Assembly (NCBI GenBank): GCA_028279185.1
Contig: JANQSS010000043.1
Coordinates: forward strand, 62,001-126,000
Source of the DNA: Saprospiraceae bacterium
GTDB taxonomy: Bacteria > Bacteroidota > Bacteroidia > Chitinophagales > Saprospiraceae
DNA: 64,000 bases
Direction: 5' to 3'
In this document: piece after piece, positions 36,700-45,843 of the stretch
How positions within the stretch are numbered: position 1 is the first letter of the stretch
How the letters are laid out: every line of letters starts with the position of its first letter
Translations under genes and position numbers: made by a program
The notes under the pieces: model-generated
Databases searched by the model: none
Seen by the model: only the letters and a program-made list of their open reading frames with translations
Told to the model about the DNA's origin: nothing

Positions 36700-38805
36700 C
36701 TACGGGCATATACCAATTATTCCTTCGAATTCTGCGCCCAATGGAACTTCAAAATCCTGATTCAAAAAGAGTTCATTTGACTTCATCATTACATTTGCAT
36801 TAGCAGCTAATGATACTGAAGCTGTAATACTGATGTTTGCATCGTAATTACCCGTCGTGATTGGTAGACTATTAAAAACTAGATGATCATTTGGACAGTT
36901 TCCAAAATCGATATTAAAGCTTTCGTCAGATATATCGAATATTATATGTCCTACAGCTCGTACTTTAATGCGCGCTTGTGAAGAATTAATATTTGGAAGC
37001 GCTACATATTCATTTCCATCATTGGCCGTTCCGCTAAGTAAGGTATAGGAATACGTCTCCCCATCGTCATCTGACAACAATATATCAACCGCACTGACAT
37101 TAAATGGAGCCATATTTGTTCCTGAAGTATTCCAAGAAACGAAAACTGATGTTCCTGCAACAAAGCTTTCACTACCATTTGGAGATGTGATTGCGAACGG
37201 TTCGGCTTCCCCGAGCACGGTAACAATCATATCATCCTCTTCCGTACAACCATAGCCTTCGGCTAGATTATAGTCTCGCACTGTAAGCCTAAAGTCAAAC
37301 ATGCGATCGACTTCTGCTAATACTTCCCACGTATTAGGTTTGCCTTTATCGGGAAACTCGCGCGTCGAGGAGGACTTTGGGTTTACAGAACGAAAGTTCG
37401 GCCCTTGTGTATTATTACTTTGTGGAGGCTGAGTTGAAACGTCATTATTGTACTGTTCCCAGCAGAAAGTCAGTGGATTCCCATCACTATCTGTCGCTGT
37501 ACCTGTAAGCGCAAATGCTGTACTTCGCGGAACGCTGTAATCAGCACCAGCATTGGCCGTGGGCGCATTATTGATCGTGGAAAGTATAACGTCACATGAG
37601 CCTCCTGTACTCGTATTAGTCACAAATGCCGCCATTTCGCCCACGTTGATTGCATGAAAATAATCGTCGCTATTCGGTTGCACATTGGGGTTACAAATTC
37701 CCGCATATCCCATGATCGTGGAGGCGCTACCGGGTTCATAGGAAGCATAACTTCGATTGCAACTGTTGTTTTGCGTGTGATTTCCACCATATTGATGACC
37801 CATTTCATGGGCTACATAGTCAATGTCAAAGGGGTCTCCAACCGGTGTATTCCGACCCGTTACTCCACGTGCCTTCCTATTACTATTACATGGCGAGCGC
37901 AGTGAGGCTACCCCCCCACCTCCTGTAGAAAATACATGACCAATGTCATAGTTGGATGTTCCTATATAATCGTCACAGGTTGTTTGATTTTGGCCCAACA
38001 TGGTACCGCCACTGCCATTTGTATACGGATCTGTGGAACCATCCAGGAAGATGAGCGTATCGTTATTTTCAACCATTACCATTGTCAATCCTGCATCCCG
38101 TTCGAAAACACCATTGACACGATTCATCGATGTATTGAAGGCCGACATAACCTGACCTACTGTTCCTCCATGAAATTGAGCATACTCTCCCGTACAAGCC
38201 AAAGCCAAACGATACTCTCTAAATTGACAATCTCCCGCCGACCTTCCATCCATCGTGCTGAAAAACGGATCTTTATCATGTTCTGCATGGCATTCGAAAG
38301 GTTCCGTTGGCGCAGGATAGTCTGATTTATAATAGACCATATAAAGGTCTTCAGCTACATTATAAGGATCAATAAATATCGAACCATTATCTCCTCCACG
38401 AATCAATCCGTGAAATCCATTGCGGCCGAAGTCTATTTTGACTACCAGTTGTTCATGTTCAACTCCATGGCCTGTATAGGCTCTAATATCGTCGTACTTG
38501 CGTTGCAATTTCGGTGCCATAGTAGGGGACTGTTGAAATTCAAATGTGCGAAGTGTTCTGTCTGGCATGGGTAATTGAATCTGTACCGCGTGGTGTACGT
38601 CGTCAAACCGGCTTGAAGCCATCGCCAACTTGTCAAAGAGCTTGTCGTAATCTTTAAGCTGAAAAAGGGCAAAATGATGAGGAGTTTCCAGGGCCGTAGT
38701 TTTTTGATGGACATCTATATTTAATTGCAACTGCCAATCAGTTTGTGCTTGAATTGTGGTTGTGCAAAAGATAGTATAGATCATTAGCAGTATTGGACGC
38801 TTCAT
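36700..38805 (-). CDS. Secreted zinc metalloprotease, reprolysin-like (M12B-like)
   Basis: About 701 residues from ATG 38805, which gives the signal peptide MKRPILLMIYTIFCTTTIQAQ; the longer frame is rejected. After a propeptide region with GHGVEHEQLVVKIDF comes a metzincin catalytic domain (about 190-400) with HEMGHQYGGNHTQ starting at residue 333 and GYAGIC as the likely Met-turn region (IMGYAG). Then follow a cadherin/PKD-like domain (ANAGADYSVPRSTAFALTGTATD), a second beta domain and a C-terminal segment ending FEVPLGAEFEGIIGICP. The protein should degrade extracellular protein. The tail is unlike T9SS types A and B but resembles the end of the 44.3 kb protein. Confidence 0.9.
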   Translation of the reverse strand: MKRPILLMIYTIFCTTTIQAQTDWQLQLNIDVHQKTTALETPHHFALFQLKDYDKLFDKLAMASSRFDDVHHAVQIQLPMPDRTLRTFEFQQSPTMAPKLQRKYDDIRAYTGHGVEHEQLVVKIDFGRNGFHGLIRGGDNGSIFIDPYNVAEDLYMVYYKSDYPAPTEPFECHAEHDKDPFFSTMDGRSAGDCQFREYRLALACTGEYAQFHGGTVGQVMSAFNTSMNRVNGVFERDAGLTMVMVENNDTLIFLDGSTDPYTNGSGGTMLGQNQTTCDDYIGTSNYDIGHVFSTGGGGVASLRSPCNSNRKARGVTGRNTPVGDPFDIDYVAHEMGHQYGGNHTQNNSCNRSYASYEPGSASTIMGYAGICNPNVQPNSDDYFHAINVGEMAAFVTNTSTGGSCDVILSTINNAPTANAGADYSVPRSTAFALTGTATDSDGNPLTFCWEQYNNDVSTQPPQSNNTQGPNFRSVNPKSSSTREFPDKGKPNTWEVLAEVDRMFDFRLTVRDYNLAEGYGCTEEDDMIVTVLGEAEPFAITSPNGSESFVAGTSVFVSWNTSGTNMAPFNVSAVDILLSDDDGETYSYTLLSGTANDGNEYVALPNINSSQARIKVRAVGHIIFDISDESFNIDFGNCPNDHLVFNSLPITTGNYDANISITASVSLAANANVMMKSNELFLNQDFEVPLGAEFEGIIGICP

Positions 38806-39079
38806 GATTTTGGGCTTAAATTTTGAAATGATAAAAATAGTCGGAAGTTGTGAAGAAAAAGAAAATTCGTGGTTACAGATGTATAAAAATGGATTGTAAT
38901 TGGGTATACACTGCGAATCAGGAGTCAACATTTAAACGGTATTGCATAAAAAGCAATAACTCAAAAGGATACCGGATTGCCTTTCTCTGCACATTGTTAA
39001 TAAGATTTCAAACGAGTTTTGTCGCTTTTGGTCGTTTTGAATGTCTGTAATTTAAAAAATGAATCAATTCCATATTTCG
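38806..39079. other. Intergenic gap of about 270 bases
   Basis: Between two minus-strand genes. It should contain the metalloprotease promoter. On the minus strand I see TATTTTTA but not a full TAnnTTTG match. No hairpin with a T-run was seen. Confidence 0.25.
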
Positions 39080-40693
39080 CTATCTAACAACCAACACTTC
39101 ACCATTAAGCACTTTTTTTTCAAATTCATTTTTACATCCTTCAACGAACGCGGTTATGTGCCAAATAAAAACTCCCTCTGGAACTGGTAAATCAAATTGT
39201 ACACCTTCCCAACCGATTTCAAGTTCATTACTTTCAAATATGCGTTGCCCCCAACGATTATATATCTTTAGATCATATGAATGAATATTAATGTCAGGGT
39301 TAAAAAGTGGTCTAAAAACATCATTTATATTATCATTATTAGGTGAAAAAGCTGTCGGGATGTAAATAGACAAATTTTTCTGTTGGCATTCCGCTATCAA
39401 CCTGCAACAAAAATCCCAACGTATTGCCACCGTCTGAACCTCTGTCCCGTTTGTTAGTTGTATGGAACCCGATAGATCAAACCCGGTTCTTTCTAATTGG
39501 TTTAGATCATTAATCGTGATCAGGGTCTCAAAATCAAGTATATTACGGGCACTTGTATCAAAATTGATTATTTCTATATTCGCTTCGTTCATTGTCCAAC
39601 TCTGATAATTCGCATACCAATCATCACCGAAAATATTTGGATGTTTATGATCAGCTCGAAACACTAAATGATTATCAGAGTTTCCCACACAGATTATATC
39701 TGCACATTCTATAATGAATGTATCCAGGCCTAATGACTTAAACGTAAGGTCTACAACAATAACAGAATCACACCCGGCTCGTGTAGTCAATATTTCCGTT
39801 CCACTCGGATTAGCTTCATTGTATGCCGTACCATTAATAATAATTTCATACCCACTATTCTGTGTTGACGTAACATTAATTGTATCCTGGTAAATTGGGT
39901 GAAATGTAAGGTCTACAACAATAACAGAATTACAGTTATTCACGCCGGATAAAACCACCGATCCTTGCGGATTATTTTCATTAAATACGATAGTGTCCAC
40001 CAATACTTCATATCCTGAATTTACACATGTACTTTCAGTGATTTGAAAAGTGTCCGAAGAGTTGCTATCAATATGGTAAAATATTGTCAACTTAGGCCGT
40101 ATTGATTCGTCCATGTTATCGCTGGAAGCAAACTTCATGCTATTGTACAGTGACTTGTCGATTATATCTAACATAAAGCCAAAGTTTGAATCGGGATTAT
40201 TTATCCAATATTGCGTGTGATGTGTAACATCAATGTTCGGATAATCCTGATCCGATTGCGTACTTGTTGTCAATAAAATTCTTTCATCTTCGGTAACTGC
40301 AGGACTATTATTCCAGGTTACCAAATCTTCGTCCCACGGTTCAATTACCCTCTTTAAATAACACGTATTGTTGCCGGCTTGTCCAGCTGATCCTGTGTTG
40401 TTTGAATGAAAAAGAGAAAGCTTCGCAGAGTCGACTGAGATGCACTTCGGTAGGCCAGACAAATCAAATTCAATTAATGAAACTCCTGGTGATTCAATTC
40501 CACCAAATGTCCAATAATAAGACAAGAACTCAGGTGTTCCACCAAAATTATTGCTCGGCCGGTGCTCACTCAGCCGAGCGTCTTTTCCCTCCAATGGCCC
40601 AGGAAGTAGGCTAACTTCGTGTTGTGCATTGAGCGGGACCATCCTAAATAAATAAAGGAAAGATAGAATGTACTTCGTGATTGAGTTCTTCAT
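39080..40693 (-). CDS. Secreted DNRLRE-domain protein with T9SS type B sorting domain
   Basis: About 537 residues from ATG 40693 (MKNSITKYILSFLYLF, signal peptide ending near LNAQ). Residues about 25-220 match the DNRLRE domain: DARLSEHRPSNNFGGTPEF, LIEFDLSGLP, VIEPWDEDLVTWNN and HTQYWINNPDSNFGFML. Two beta modules of about 48 residues follow, each with GYE, a short NEANP-like turn and CDSVIVVDLTF, then a segment with SDNHLVFRADH. The C-terminus (IYIPTAFSPNNDNINDVF, IYNRWGQRIFES and a final VLVVR) is a type B sorting domain. DNRLRE domains are often found in secreted carbohydrate-active or surface proteins. The gene is divergent from the HYR protein. Confidence 0.87.
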   Translation of the reverse strand: MKNSITKYILSFLYLFRMVPLNAQHEVSLLPGPLEGKDARLSEHRPSNNFGGTPEFLSYYWTFGGIESPGVSLIEFDLSGLPKCISVDSAKLSLFHSNNTGSAGQAGNNTCYLKRVIEPWDEDLVTWNNSPAVTEDERILLTTSTQSDQDYPNIDVTHHTQYWINNPDSNFGFMLDIIDKSLYNSMKFASSDNMDESIRPKLTIFYHIDSNSSDTFQITESTCVNSGYEVLVDTIVFNENNPQGSVVLSGVNNCNSVIVVDLTFHPIYQDTINVTSTQNSGYEIIINGTAYNEANPSGTEILTTRAGCDSVIVVDLTFKSLGLDTFIIECADIICVGNSDNHLVFRADHKHPNIFGDDWYANYQSWTMNEANIEIINFDTSARNILDFETLITINDLNQLERTGFDLSGSIQLTNGTEVQTVAIRWDFCCRLIAECQQKNLSIYIPTAFSPNNDNINDVFRPLFNPDINIHSYDLKIYNRWGQRIFESNELEIGWEGVQFDLPVPEGVFIWHITAFVEGCKNEFEKKVLNGEVLVVR

Positions 40694-40726
40694 AGTAAAA
40701 AGGTATTGTGTGCTTAGTAGTTGAAG

Positions 40727-40734
40727 CAAAAATA
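40727..40734 (-). promoter_or_regulatory. Bacteroidota -7 box for the DNRLRE protein
   Basis: On the minus strand this reads TATTTTTG, fitting TAnnTTTG, 34 bases before the ATG at 40693. Confidence 0.45.
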
Positions 40735-40809
40735 AAAAACAACGAAATATCAATGAATGATCTTGATGAAAGGAATATTCGGTTCGACAATCAGGTAATT
40801 CGTATTACT

Positions 40810-40817
40810 TACATTTG
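40810..40817 (+). promoter_or_regulatory. Bacteroidota -7 box for the HYR/propeller protein
   Basis: TACATTTG fits TAnnTTTG and lies 23 bases before the ATG at 40840. It sits inside the longer frame that begins at 40708, which supports the later start. Confidence 0.5.
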
Positions 40818-40839
40818 TCATAACCCAATTAAACCTGAT

Positions 40840-43800
40840 ATGAAACTTTATCCTCTCCAAGTTCTGTTTATTTTTCTTCTAAGTGTAGCTCTGAAAGCAC
40901 AAGACTATGGTGGTCTGCGTATTCCAATGTGTGAATTAGCTGATCAACCTACAATTTCGGTTTCAGCGATGACTGTATGCCAGGGTGACAGCGTGACGCT
41001 ACAAATTGGCATGCTGGATTCGTTGCGCGACGAAGCAACGTGGAGTTTGTTCACCGACAGTTGTGGTGGTAGCGCAATTCAATCAAACACTGCCGGTCTT
41101 TTCCATATTGTCGCGTCAAAATCGACCACGTATTTTATAGGTGGAACCGGCGGCTGTCCAGCTATGAGTCCATGTGGCTCTATTGCCATCAATGTCTCTA
41201 ACCCAACATTCTCGGCATCAACGACAAACGAGTCTGGTAATGGGTCCGGTGATGGGCAAATTATTGTCGACGCCCCATCTGGAGGAACTCCTCCGTATAT
41301 GTTTTCTTACGACAATGGAGTGACATATCAATCTTCAAATACATTTTCGTCACTACCTGCTGACGATTATCCCATGCGAATCAAAGATAGTTTGGGGTGC
41401 GAATCAAAGTCTGCCGACCAATTTAACGTATACTATAGTCTAGAAAATCCTGCAGGGATTTCAAAAATTCGTTCAGATCTTTCCCAATCATCGTATTGTG
41501 TGTTCAACATTCGGAATCCAAATGCAATTGAGGTCGATGAAAAAAATGAGAAAATATACTGGGGAGAAGAATTTTATTCGGACAAAGTTTATGTCTCTAA
41601 TCTTGATGGATCCGACACCACAAAATTATATGATTTGAATGCTTCTGTTTACAGTCTCGCTATCGACACTGACAATAATCGACTATACGTTGGCACGTCC
41701 AACGAAGAAATCTGGGTCGGTAATTTGGATGGGTCGGATACATTGACTCTGCTTGTCCCCGAACGAGGAGGAGATATTGAAGACATGGTTTTAAGTAAAA
41801 AATACGAGACATTATTCTTTATTAGTGATAATGATGAAAAAATATGGCGTGTTGACACAGATGGATCTAATTTATTAGAAGTCGGAAGTCAATTATTTGA
41901 TACGGGCAATCCAAAGTCAATGACTCTAGATGAGAAAAACGGGTTATTATATATTGGAAATGGGAATGGTGATATAGTTCGGTTCGATATTTTCGGTAAT
42001 AATATTGAACAAATATATAACGGTGGTGGCTTCCAAATTGGTGAAATGGAATATGACCATAGAAATGACCAACTCTTTCTCGCAAGTACATTTAATAATA
42101 TCTTATTTACCTTGCATAAAGATTCCATGGATCTGGATACTTTTGTTGTATCAAGTGCAGTATCAAGAGGCCTTGCATTGGGCCGTGATGGTTATTACAA
42201 AATATGTGGCCCCGCACCAGATCTGCCAGGTCTATCTGTCAGTCCATCAGCTCAAATTTGTCCAGGCTCTCCTGTAACCATATCGGTATCACCCTCTTCC
42301 CAATTGAATTCAGCTATAGAATGGGTTCTATATAGTGAAGGATGCGGAATAAATAGAATCGATGCAAATCCTATGGGTGAATTCAATATTATCTCGAATA
42401 AAAGACAAAACTATTTTGTCAGGGGAGAAGGAGAGTGTCTTCCTCTTGGCGAATGTGCAATGATAACAGTAGGCGATTCTATCATTCCCGCTTTAACTTG
42501 CACAGATGACACCTTATATATAGATGAATCTTTACTCTTATCATTAACTGACTTAGTGCCTGCAGCTAATGTGGTAAATAATTTTAATTTAACTGATATT
42601 TTATCAAATTTCAACTCGGTATCTGATGTGCTATCAACAAATATTCCAAATCAATACATATTTGAACTGGACGATGGGAATGAAAACAGAATTCGTGATG
42701 GCGGAGATGACATGTATGATAGAGGGAATTATTTAAATACCAATTTCAAAACGGAATTTGATTATACGGATGGTGCAATTGTCAGTGATTCATCTTTTGG
42801 GATCAGCGGTCAGTATTTCACACAGTATTCCGACGGAATATTTTTTATGGCGGCTGATATGGATATGGTTGATTCATTCTATATTTCTGGCGGCTTAGGC
42901 GCAGATAGCGAGGGAAGCGTATCAGGGCTGGCACTCGAAATGTCTTGCAATGAAACGACCTATTATGGCTATGTCAAACGAGTTGATGATGGTTATCTAG
43001 GCGATGACGACCCGACCGTTAATCACATGTTTATCGTGCCCGATTATGCCCTTGCTCAACATTTTTATGCTACAGACACGGATGATGACTTTGATTTACT
43101 TTCGAATTTATCTGGTGCATCAAGGCTGTTTTATTTTTTGTATTCCTCAAGGGGCGGTAGCCATGTAATCACCGATGACGAGACTGAGATCATATTTCAA
43201 CAAGCCATTCAACATATTATATGCCGTTCAACAATACCAGATAACTGTGGTACGGCTTTACTGAGCTCAAGCGATTTAAACCTCACTTGTAATGATGTTG
43301 GCAGCAATACGCAAATTGAAATTATAGCAACTGATGAAGCTGGAAATCAAGCTTCCTGCCAATCAAATATAGTAGTATTAGACACCATAAAACCTACCAT
43401 TGTATGTCGATCGGATACAATTGTTCAAAATGACTCGAATCAATGCGGTGCGGTGGTGAACTATGATGTGCTCATTCCCTTTATAAATAAACGTTGGGCT
43501 GATTCTGTAATTGATTTCAGCAGTGAATACTCTGAAACATCCTGGAGCGCAAATCAAGTGTTAGGACCTCCGAATGTATTTCCAGCCTATGGTGATATAG
43601 GACAAGCATGGGCGGCTGAAACATCAGATGGCCAACGCGAGTTTCTGGAACTATATTACTCCCATGCTGTCGCCGTCGAACAAATAAATATCTATGAAAC
43701 ATACAATCCTGGTGCCGTTGACTCCATCTATTTGCGCGATGTAAGCTCAGGTAATTGGCATCTTGTTTGGTCAGATTCTGCCCAAGCCCCTGACCCACCT

Positions 43801-44346
43801 GATGTATCCCGAATATTCACGATTGACATCCCTCGTACGAATTATCTGGTTGATGCCATACGTATAGCTGTTAATTCACCCGCTATATCGAGCTGGAATG
43901 AAATCGATGCCGTGCAATTAGCCGCAACGGACACACTAATTCAAAATTATATTGTATCGGAAAATTGTTCGGCGATGCCTGTTACTCAAATTTCTGGTCT
44001 GACCAGTGGTGCCTTTTTTCCGTTAGGTACAACAACTAATACGTTTGTCGTTCACGATGGAAGCGGCAATAGTGACACGTGTAGTTTTGATGTAGTCGTA
44101 ACAAATGCTGACAGCACATGTTGTTCTCAGTTTTTAGAAATAAGCGATCGTCCAATGGCGCCAGGTCTTTACCTGACGGGTACATTTATTCGGTCCGATG
44201 GGCTTGTTGCACAACCTTCGGCAGTAGAGTTTCGGGCTCGAAATTTTATTGATTTAAATCCGGCTTTCGAAGTTGAGCTTGGTGCAGAATTTCTTGGAGT
44301 CATAGATGACTGCTTTAACAATCCGGAACCAGTGCCAAAAGAATAA
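40840..44346 (+). CDS. Large secreted protein: LDL-receptor-like propeller and two interrupted HYR-like modules
   Basis: About 1168 residues from ATG 40840 (MKLYPLQVLFIFLLSVALKAQ, signal peptide). After an N-terminal region with a SprB-like repeat (GSGDGQIIVDAPSGGTPPY) comes a YWTD-type propeller (about 230-440; KIYWGEEFYSDKVYVSNLDGS). Two HYR-like modules follow. The first starts near residue 554 (CTDDTLYIDE) and resumes at 801 (DNCGTALLSSSDLNLTC). The second starts near 868 (QCGAVVNYDVLIP) and resumes at 1041 (ENCSAMPVTQISGL). The second insert looks like an F5/8-type discoidin domain (WSANQVLGPPNVFP, QREFLELYY). The C-terminus ends FEVELGAEFLGVIDDC plus a short tail. Probably a large surface or released adhesin. 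Confidence 0.85.
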   Translation: MKLYPLQVLFIFLLSVALKAQDYGGLRIPMCELADQPTISVSAMTVCQGDSVTLQIGMLDSLRDEATWSLFTDSCGGSAIQSNTAGLFHIVASKSTTYFIGGTGGCPAMSPCGSIAINVSNPTFSASTTNESGNGSGDGQIIVDAPSGGTPPYMFSYDNGVTYQSSNTFSSLPADDYPMRIKDSLGCESKSADQFNVYYSLENPAGISKIRSDLSQSSYCVFNIRNPNAIEVDEKNEKIYWGEEFYSDKVYVSNLDGSDTTKLYDLNASVYSLAIDTDNNRLYVGTSNEEIWVGNLDGSDTLTLLVPERGGDIEDMVLSKKYETLFFISDNDEKIWRVDTDGSNLLEVGSQLFDTGNPKSMTLDEKNGLLYIGNGNGDIVRFDIFGNNIEQIYNGGGFQIGEMEYDHRNDQLFLASTFNNILFTLHKDSMDLDTFVVSSAVSRGLALGRDGYYKICGPAPDLPGLSVSPSAQICPGSPVTISVSPSSQLNSAIEWVLYSEGCGINRIDANPMGEFNIISNKRQNYFVRGEGECLPLGECAMITVGDSIIPALTCTDDTLYIDESLLLSLTDLVPAANVVNNFNLTDILSNFNSVSDVLSTNIPNQYIFELDDGNENRIRDGGDDMYDRGNYLNTNFKTEFDYTDGAIVSDSSFGISGQYFTQYSDGIFFMAADMDMVDSFYISGGLGADSEGSVSGLALEMSCNETTYYGYVKRVDDGYLGDDDPTVNHMFIVPDYALAQHFYATDTDDDFDLLSNLSGASRLFYFLYSSRGGSHVITDDETEIIFQQAIQHIICRSTIPDNCGTALLSSSDLNLTCNDVGSNTQIEIIATDEAGNQASCQSNIVVLDTIKPTIVCRSDTIVQNDSNQCGAVVNYDVLIPFINKRWADSVIDFSSEYSETSWSANQVLGPPNVFPAYGDIGQAWAAETSDGQREFLELYYSHAVAVEQINIYETYNPGAVDSIYLRDVSSGNWHLVWSDSAQAPDPPDVSRIFTIDIPRTNYLVDAIRIAVNSPAISSWNEIDAVQLAATDTLIQNYIVSENCSAMPVTQISGLTSGAFFPLGTTTNTFVVHDGSGNSDTCSFDVVVTNADSTCCSQFLEISDRPMAPGLYLTGTFIRSDGLVAQPSAVEFRARNFIDLNPAFEVELGAEFLGVIDDCFNNPEPVPKE

Positions 44347-44503
44347 TTGTCGATAGCATACAATTATTTGTATTTGACATTGCTATTCTAGAGGTTTTAA
44401 ACAATGTTTCGGAAAACTTGACAGTGATACTCTTAGAATGCAAATCATTACGGATAGAAAAAAACAAACCCCACTTGCCGTTATTTAAAATTTTAATTTC
44501 GTT

Positions 44504-45109
44504 ATGGATAATACCGAAGATACCGCGTCGTATTGGTCATTGCGCTACAAAGAAAACTTGACAGGATGGGACTTGGCCCAACCATCACCGCCAATTACGG
44601 CATATATGGATCAACTCAAAGACAAGGGTACCAAGATTTTAATTCCCGGCGCTGGAAATGCATACGAAGCCGAATATCTTTTCGCTAGTGGTTTTTTGAA
44701 TACATACATTCTGGACATCGCACATGAACCTCTTGAACAATTTGCCGAGCGAAACCCTGATTTTCCACCTGATCAAATAATATACGGTGATTTTTTTCAG
44801 CATCAAGGGAAATATGACTTGATCTTAGAGCAAACATTTTTTTGTTCTTTTCCTCCTTTAAGAGAAAGAAGAACAGCTTATGCCAAAAAAATGAGCGACT
44901 TACTTCATCCAAAAGGAAAATTAGTAGGACTTTGGTTTGACTTTCCATTGACGGGCGACATGGAAAAACGACCCTTTGGCGGAAGTAAGTCGGAATATCT
45001 CGAATATTTTACGCCCCATTTTTTTATTAAAACTTTTGAGCCTGCTTATAATTCGATTTCACCGAGAATGGGAAATGAATTGTTTGGTATATTTGAAAAA
45101 GCTGATTGA
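44504..45109 (+). CDS. TPMT-family SAM-dependent methyltransferase
   Basis: A 201-residue cytoplasmic protein of the thiopurine methyltransferase family (Pfam TPMT): YWSLRYKENLTGWDL at the N-terminus, SAM-binding LIPGAGNAYEAEYLF, then GDFFQHQGKYDLILEQTFFCSFPP and a C-terminal YFTPHFF. TPMT-like bacterial enzymes methylate sulfur, selenium, tellurium or halide substrates; those in Bacteroidota are mostly untested. The stop codon directly abuts that of the opposing TrpF-like gene, so the two genes meet tail to tail with no spacer. Confidence 0.87.
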   Translation: MDNTEDTASYWSLRYKENLTGWDLAQPSPPITAYMDQLKDKGTKILIPGAGNAYEAEYLFASGFLNTYILDIAHEPLEQFAERNPDFPPDQIIYGDFFQHQGKYDLILEQTFFCSFPPLRERRTAYAKKMSDLLHPKGKLVGLWFDFPLTGDMEKRPFGGSKSEYLEYFTPHFFIKTFEPAYNSISPRMGNELFGIFEKAD

Positions 45110-45655
45110 TTAATATTCAACCTCAATACGATCCAATAATTCATCAATGACTTCATACGATTTTAATCCAATTTTATCCTCCGCTCCCCCTTGAATAAAT
45201 ACACCAGATATAGGCTTCATTTTATCCAGCTTGTCGATGACACTCGAACTCAACTCAATAAATTGATCCGTATCGTCATCCACTTCAATTGAAGACATTT
45301 TATCCATATTTTCCATTTGAATAAATATTGCGCTTAAGTCGATCAACTCCGTTTCGTCCACATCGCATAAAAACTTAATCCATTTTGCTTTCGGAAATAA
45401 GGGAATGAGATCAGAGTTGATATTTGACACAAGAAATTTATTGATACCTGTCCGTTCTTGCCACTCCCAAATAAAATCGGCGTCAGCATTATCTGGGAGT
45501 TGAATGAAAAAGTCAGGTACGTCGACCCATGATTTTATTGCGTTCACTTCTTCGACTGTCGAAGAAATAGCTGAAAAGCCAATGAGATGGGCACCACGAG
45601 CAGCAAAATACCTGGCGTCAGTTAGATTAACAATGTCGTATGCAACAAGCTTCAT
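45110..45655 (-). CDS. TrpF-like (phosphoribosylanthranilate isomerase-like) protein
   Basis: About 181 residues from ATG 45655 (MKLVAYDIVNLTDARYF). The beta-alpha barrel pattern and the NLTDARYFAARGAHLIGF start, the GVFIQGGAEDKIGLKSY stretch and the DELLDRIEVEY end resemble phosphoribosylanthranilate isomerase, which acts in tryptophan synthesis. However, the catalytic cysteine of the KICG motif is replaced (VAYD), and no other trp gene is nearby. It is more likely a paralogue of unknown role than a working TrpF. Confidence 0.6.
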   Translation of the reverse strand: MKLVAYDIVNLTDARYFAARGAHLIGFSAISSTVEEVNAIKSWVDVPDFFIQLPDNADADFIWEWQERTGINKFLVSNINSDLIPLFPKAKWIKFLCDVDETELIDLSAIFIQMENMDKMSSIEVDDDTDQFIELSSSVIDKLDKMKPISGVFIQGGAEDKIGLKSYEVIDELLDRIEVEY

Positions 45656-45756
45656 CCAGACAAATATAAGGTATATACCCCGCTGCATAGCATTGCCCAT
45701 TAGTCGCTAATAAGTAGTTGCTTGTCGACTTTAGACTGGATACAGCGGGCTTTTTT

Positions 45757-45764
45757 TATATTTG
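45757..45764 (+). promoter_or_regulatory. Bacteroidota -7 box for the outer membrane barrel protein
   Basis: TATATTTG fits TAnnTTTG, about 80 bases before the ATG at 45844. Confidence 0.4.
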
Positions 45765-45843
45765 CTCCACCTTTTAATGAACATACAACGTTTCAAAATT
45801 TATGTTTCACACTACTTTTAAATATTTCCTAAAAAAAACAGTT

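Noticed and set aside
40708-40840. Longer N-terminus of the HYR/propeller protein
   Set aside because: The extension would overlap the divergent promoter and a TACATTTG box, and the ATG at 40840 gives a clean signal peptide.
45700-45760. Terminator near the TrpF-like gene start
   Set aside because: A run of seven T follows TACAGCGGGC, but no convincing paired stem precedes it; the T-run is better read as part of the promoter for the next gene.
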